Below are positions 6,366 to 9,190 of a stretch of DNA of 9,190 nucleotides, piece after piece; position 1 is the stretch's first letter; every line of letters begins with the position of its first letter. Under the pieces are notes generated by a model that did not search any database, was not told the DNA's origin, and worked only from the letters and a program-made list of their open reading frames with translations. Origin of the DNA: Planctomycetota bacterium (lineage in GTDB: Bacteria > Planctomycetota > UBA1135 > JALUZX01). Both the position numbers and the translations under genes were made by a program. Where the stretch lies: NCBI GenBank assembly GCA_027011425.1, contig JALUZX010000372.1, positions 1 to 9,190 of the forward strand, written 5' to 3'.

Positions 6366-6962
6366 ATGGTGAAGGGATACGTACCCATCCCGTTCGTGAT
6401 CGAGAAGACGAGCAGGGGAGAGAGACAATACGACATCTATTCCAGGCTGCTGGAAGACCGGATCGTCTTCATCGGCTCCCCCATCGACGACAACGTGGCC
6501 AACGTGGTCATCGCCCAGCTGCTTTTTCTCCAGAAGGAAAACAAGAACCAGGACATCAACATCTACATCAACTCCCCGGGCGGATCCGTCACGGCGGGCC
6601 TGGCCATCTACGACACCATGCAATTCGTCCAGTGCCCCGTGGCGACCTATTGCATCGGCCAGGCCGCCAGCATGGGAGCCGTCCTCCTTGCGGCAGGGGC
6701 CAAGGGCAAGCGCCACGCCCTACCCAACTCCAGGATCATGATCCACCAGCCTTGGGGCGGGGTGCAGGGAACGGCGGAGGACATCTCCATCCAGGCCGAG
6801 GAGATCCTTCGCCTCAAAAAGCGCCTCAACGAGATCCTGGCCCTTCACACGGGCCAGAAAGTGGAGAAAATCGAAAAGGACGCCGACCGGGATTTCCACA
6901 TGGATTCCCAGGAGGCAAAGGAATACGGGCTGGTGGACGAGGTGATCCACCCCCTGAGTTGA
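6366..6962 (+). CDS. clpP: ATP-dependent Clp protease proteolytic subunit ClpP
   Basis: ClpP is a serine peptidase that forms a double-heptamer barrel and degrades proteins unfolded by ClpX. The 198-residue product has the full catalytic triad: Ser102 in GQAASMGA, His127 in MIHQPWGG and Asp176 in DRDFHM. The spacings of 25 and 49 residues equal those of E. coli (S111, H136, D185). NSPGGSVTAGLAIYDTM at 69-85 is the usual oxyanion and substrate-strand region. The N-terminus is short, with MVKGYVPIPFVIE directly before the mature-enzyme sequence. The start at ATG 6366 has GGAGAGG 4 nt upstream. The 94-nt gap after tig holds a 32-codon reading frame whose stop overlaps this start (ATGGTGA). clpX follows 15 nt downstream. 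Confidence 0.97.
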   Translation: MVKGYVPIPFVIEKTSRGERQYDIYSRLLEDRIVFIGSPIDDNVANVVIAQLLFLQKENKNQDINIYINSPGGSVTAGLAIYDTMQFVQCPVATYCIGQAASMGAVLLAAGAKGKRHALPNSRIMIHQPWGGVQGTAEDISIQAEEILRLKKRLNEILALHTGQKVEKIEKDADRDFHMDSQEAKEYGLVDEVIHPLS

Positions 6963-6977
6963 GAACCGGAGAAAACG

Positions 6978-8282
6978 ATGGCCAGATCGGGCGGACAGGG
7001 AGGCGGGAGGCGCATCGAGAGGTGCACCTTCTGCGAGAAGAGCCGCAACCAGGTGCAGACCCTGATCGCGGGCCCGCCGGGGATCTACATCTGCAACGAG
7101 TGCGTGGAGATCTGCAATTCCATCCTCCAGGAGGAGCGCCAGAGCGAACCGAGCGCCGCCTTCGGGGGAGAAGGGATCCTGAAGGAGAAGATTCCCACCC
7201 CTTCCCAGATCACGGCCTACCTGGACCAGTATGTGATCGGCCAGGAGGAGACGAAGCGGCGTCTGGCCGTTGCCGTCCACGCCCATTACAGGAGGATCCT
7301 TTCCGGGCGGATCAACCCGGAGGTGGAACTGGAGAAGTCCAACATCCTCCTCATGGGACCCACGGGCTGCGGCAAGACCCTGCTGGCCCGGACCCTGGCG
7401 CGGATGCTCCAGGTGCCTTTCGCCATCGCCGACGCCACGACCCTCACCGAGGCGGGATACGTGGGCGAGGACGTGGAGAACATCCTCCTCAAGCTCCTCC
7501 ACAACGCCAACTTCGACGTGGAGAGGGCCCAGTTCGGGATCGTCTATATCGACGAGATCGACAAGATCGCCCGCACGACCCAGAACGTCTCCATCACCCG
7601 GGACGTCTCGGGGGAAGGAGTCCAGCAGGCTCTCCTCAAGATCCTGGAGGGAACCATCGCAAACGTTCCACCCCAGGGAGGAAGGAAACACCCGGAACAG
7701 TCCTACATCCAGGTGAACACGGAGAACATCCTCTTCATCTGCGGGGGCGCCTTCTCGGGCCTGGACGAGATCGTTGCCAAGAGAATCGGCAAGAGCGTCA
7801 TCGGGTTCGGAAGGGGCGAAGAGGGCGGCATCGACAGGGACGCGCTCTCTTCCGAGGAGATTCTCGCCTACGTGGAACCCCGGGACCTGATCGAGTTCGG
7901 CCTGATCCCCGAGTTCGTAGGAAGGCTCCCGGTGATCACCACCCTCCACAGCCTTTCCCGGGAGGACCTGGTTCGGGTCATGACGGAGCCCAAGAACGCC
8001 ATCGTCAAGCAATACGAGGCCTTCTTCGAGATGGAAGGCTCCAAGCTGGAATTCACCAGGGACGCCTTGGAGGAAATCGCCGAAAGCGTACTGGAGAAAA
8101 AAACGGGGGTCCGGGCTCTCCGGTCCATTTTCGAGGACCTCCTCCTGGACCTGCGCTTCCACCTCCCCGAGAGGAAGGATCACGCCCACTACGTCATCAC
8201 CAGAGAGACCGTGCGGGAGCGCCTGGAATCACGGAAGAAGGGCCCCGGCGATGAAACCCGGCGAAACAGGGAGTCCGCCTGA
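6978..8282 (+). CDS. clpX: ATP-dependent Clp protease ATP-binding subunit ClpX
   Basis: ClpX is an AAA+ hexamer that recognises, unfolds and translocates substrates into ClpP. The 434-residue product is of normal length. The N-terminal zinc-binding domain has Cys16, Cys19, Cys39 and Cys42 (CTFC and CNEC). The AAA+ module has Walker A GPTGCGKT at 127-134, the pore-1 loop GYVGED at 160-165, Walker B IVYIDEID ending at 195, the RKHPEQ pore-loop region at 236-241, and the sensor-2 motif GVRALR at 377-382. The ClpP-docking tripeptide IGF is present at 275-277, which supports pairing with the adjacent ClpP. The start at ATG 6978 has GGAG 6 nt upstream. The last 32 nt overlap the start of rlmN, suggesting translational coupling. 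Confidence 0.98.
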   Translation: MARSGGQGGGRRIERCTFCEKSRNQVQTLIAGPPGIYICNECVEICNSILQEERQSEPSAAFGGEGILKEKIPTPSQITAYLDQYVIGQEETKRRLAVAVHAHYRRILSGRINPEVELEKSNILLMGPTGCGKTLLARTLARMLQVPFAIADATTLTEAGYVGEDVENILLKLLHNANFDVERAQFGIVYIDEIDKIARTTQNVSITRDVSGEGVQQALLKILEGTIANVPPQGGRKHPEQSYIQVNTENILFICGGAFSGLDEIVAKRIGKSVIGFGRGEEGGIDRDALSSEEILAYVEPRDLIEFGLIPEFVGRLPVITTLHSLSREDLVRVMTEPKNAIVKQYEAFFEMEGSKLEFTRDALEEIAESVLEKKTGVRALRSIFEDLLLDLRFHLPERKDHAHYVITRETVRERLESRKKGPGDETRRNRESA

Positions 8283-9190
8283 TCCCTCGGCCTCCCGCCC
8301 CGCCACGGCCCTCTCGCCGGCCGAGCTGGCCGAAAGGATCGCCGCCCTGGGAGGAGAGCCCTTCCGGGCCCGGCAGGTGGAAGGGAGCCTCTTCAAGGGA
8401 AAGGCCCTTTCCTGGGAGGAGGTGAAAGGCCTCCCGGGGCCCTTGAAAGAGAAGCTGGCTGCTTCTTTTCCCCTGGTTTCTTCCCGCATGAAGGCGGTGG
8501 TCCAGTCCCCCGATGGAACCAGGAAGATGGCCCTCCTTCTGGCCGACGGGGTGACCGTGGAAGCCGCTTTGATTCCTTCGGGCAAGAGGCGGACCCTCTG
8601 CCTCTCCACCCAGGCCGGTTGTCCCGTGGGCTGCCGATTCTGCGCATCCGGAATCGGGGGGCTCCTCAGGAACTTGGAGGCCTACGAGATCCTGGAGCAG
8701 GCATTTTTTGCCCAACACCTCCTTCCACCGGGAGAGAAGGTGACCCACCTGGTGGTGATGGGCGTGGGCGAACCATTGTTCAACCTGGAATCTCTCCTCC
8801 AGGCGCTGGACGTCCTGGGAAGTCCGGCATCTCTCGGCATCGGCGCCAGGCGGGTGGTTGTCTCCACTTCGGGCGTGCCCCAAGGCATGCGGGCTCTTTC
8901 CCGGAGGAGGCCGCCCCTCAACCTGGCCGTCTCTCTCCATACGGCGGACCAGGAATTAAGGGAGGACCTGGTCCCCATGGCCCAAAGGTGGACCGTCGGG
9001 GAGATCCTGGCCGAGGCGGGCCGTTACCAGGAGAGCACAGGCCGGAGGGTGACTCTTGAAGTGGTCCTCCTGGATGGGCTGACCGACACCCCCCGCCAGG
9101 CCCGCCTCCTGGCCCGGGCCGCCGCGCCCCGGGGGTTCCACGTGAACCTCCTGGCCTGGAACCCCGTGCCGGACCTTCCCTTCCGTCCCT
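8251..9190 (+). CDS. rlmN: 23S rRNA (adenine2503-C2)-methyltransferase RlmN, 3' end beyond window
   Basis: RlmN is a radical-SAM enzyme that methylates C2 of A2503 in 23S rRNA, near the peptidyl-transferase centre, and A37 of some tRNAs in E. coli. The frame is open from ATG 8251 to the window end (313 residues seen), so the gene is 3'-truncated by the window. The radical-SAM cluster motif CPVGCRFC gives Cys124, Cys128 and Cys131. Cys117 sits seven residues before the cluster, like Cys118 of E. coli RlmN. The second mechanistic Cys (Cys355 in E. coli) should lie beyond the window. Other family motifs are MGVGEPLFN, VVVSTSGVP, AVSLHTADQELREDLVP and HVNLLAWNPVP. An N-terminal extension of about 20 Pro/Ser-rich residues precedes the helical accessory domain. 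The start overlaps clpX by 32 nt and has GAAGAAGGG (8234-8242) 8 nt upstream. Cfr is a related family; the motifs and housekeeping context favour RlmN. Confidence 0.92.
   Translation, partial: MKPGETGSPPDPSASRPATALSPAELAERIAALGGEPFRARQVEGSLFKGKALSWEEVKGLPGPLKEKLAASFPLVSSRMKAVVQSPDGTRKMALLLADGVTVEAALIPSGKRRTLCLSTQAGCPVGCRFCASGIGGLLRNLEAYEILEQAFFAQHLLPPGEKVTHLVVMGVGEPLFNLESLLQALDVLGSPASLGIGARRVVVSTSGVPQGMRALSRRRPPLNLAVSLHTADQELREDLVPMAQRWTVGEILAEAGRYQESTGRRVTLEVVLLDGLTDTPRQARLLARAAAPRGFHVNLLAWNPVPDLPFRP

Noticed and set aside
6720..8189. 489-codon antisense frame opposite clpP/clpX
   Set aside because: No recognisable domain or start signal, and fully covered by conserved genes on the other strand.
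6632..8254. 540-codon + strand frame overlapping clpP and clpX
   Set aside because: Pro/Gly/Arg-rich shadow in the wrong frame; both genes beneath it have complete catalytic motifs in their own frames.

Overview
The window is GC-rich, densely coded bacterial chromosome. All genes lie on the + strand, and every recognised family is a housekeeping or lineage-marker family. No tRNA, rRNA, CRISPR array, insertion sequence or phage gene was seen. The best clue to the organism is a pair of proteins that join TPR repeats to two RNA polymerase alpha-CTD-like domains, with a linker containing LYFRDADAS and MYYDED. From memory this architecture is typical of Planctomycetota, so I infer a GC-rich planctomycete; no search was run.

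Layout. (1) 1-607: the 3' part of a TPR/alpha-CTD gene that began before the window. (2) 614-1183: ruvA, the Holliday-junction DNA-binding subunit, starting with TTG 6 nt after the previous stop. (3) About 1192-1221: a sigma70-like promoter. (4) About 1303-2640: a complete paralogue of gene 1. The two copies are direct repeats around ruvA and share a 127-bp stretch of perfect DNA identity. (5) 2641-2849: a non-coding gap with a possible terminator hairpin and a second dyad. (6) 2850-4151: an exported HEAT/TPR-repeat protein of unknown role. (7) 4168-4875: an unusually short ArnT/PMT-like membrane glycosyltransferase in which the N-terminal and C-terminal parts are joined with most of the usual middle missing. 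(8) 4919-4947: a second sigma70-like promoter. (9) 4979 to the window end: tig (trigger factor), clpP, clpX and the 5' part of rlmN, tightly spaced and probably one transcription unit.

How the genes work together: trigger factor meets nascent chains at the ribosome exit. ClpX unfolds substrates and feeds them to ClpP. RlmN methylates A2503 of 23S rRNA (and, in E. coli, A37 of some tRNAs), so the last block joins protein quality control to ribosome modification. The first block places ruvA between two putative regulatory or scaffold proteins rather than next to ruvB.

The features most worth a second look are the duplicated TPR/alpha-CTD genes with their mosaic identity, and the internally shortened glycosyltransferase. 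I found no convincing new defence or mobile system here.
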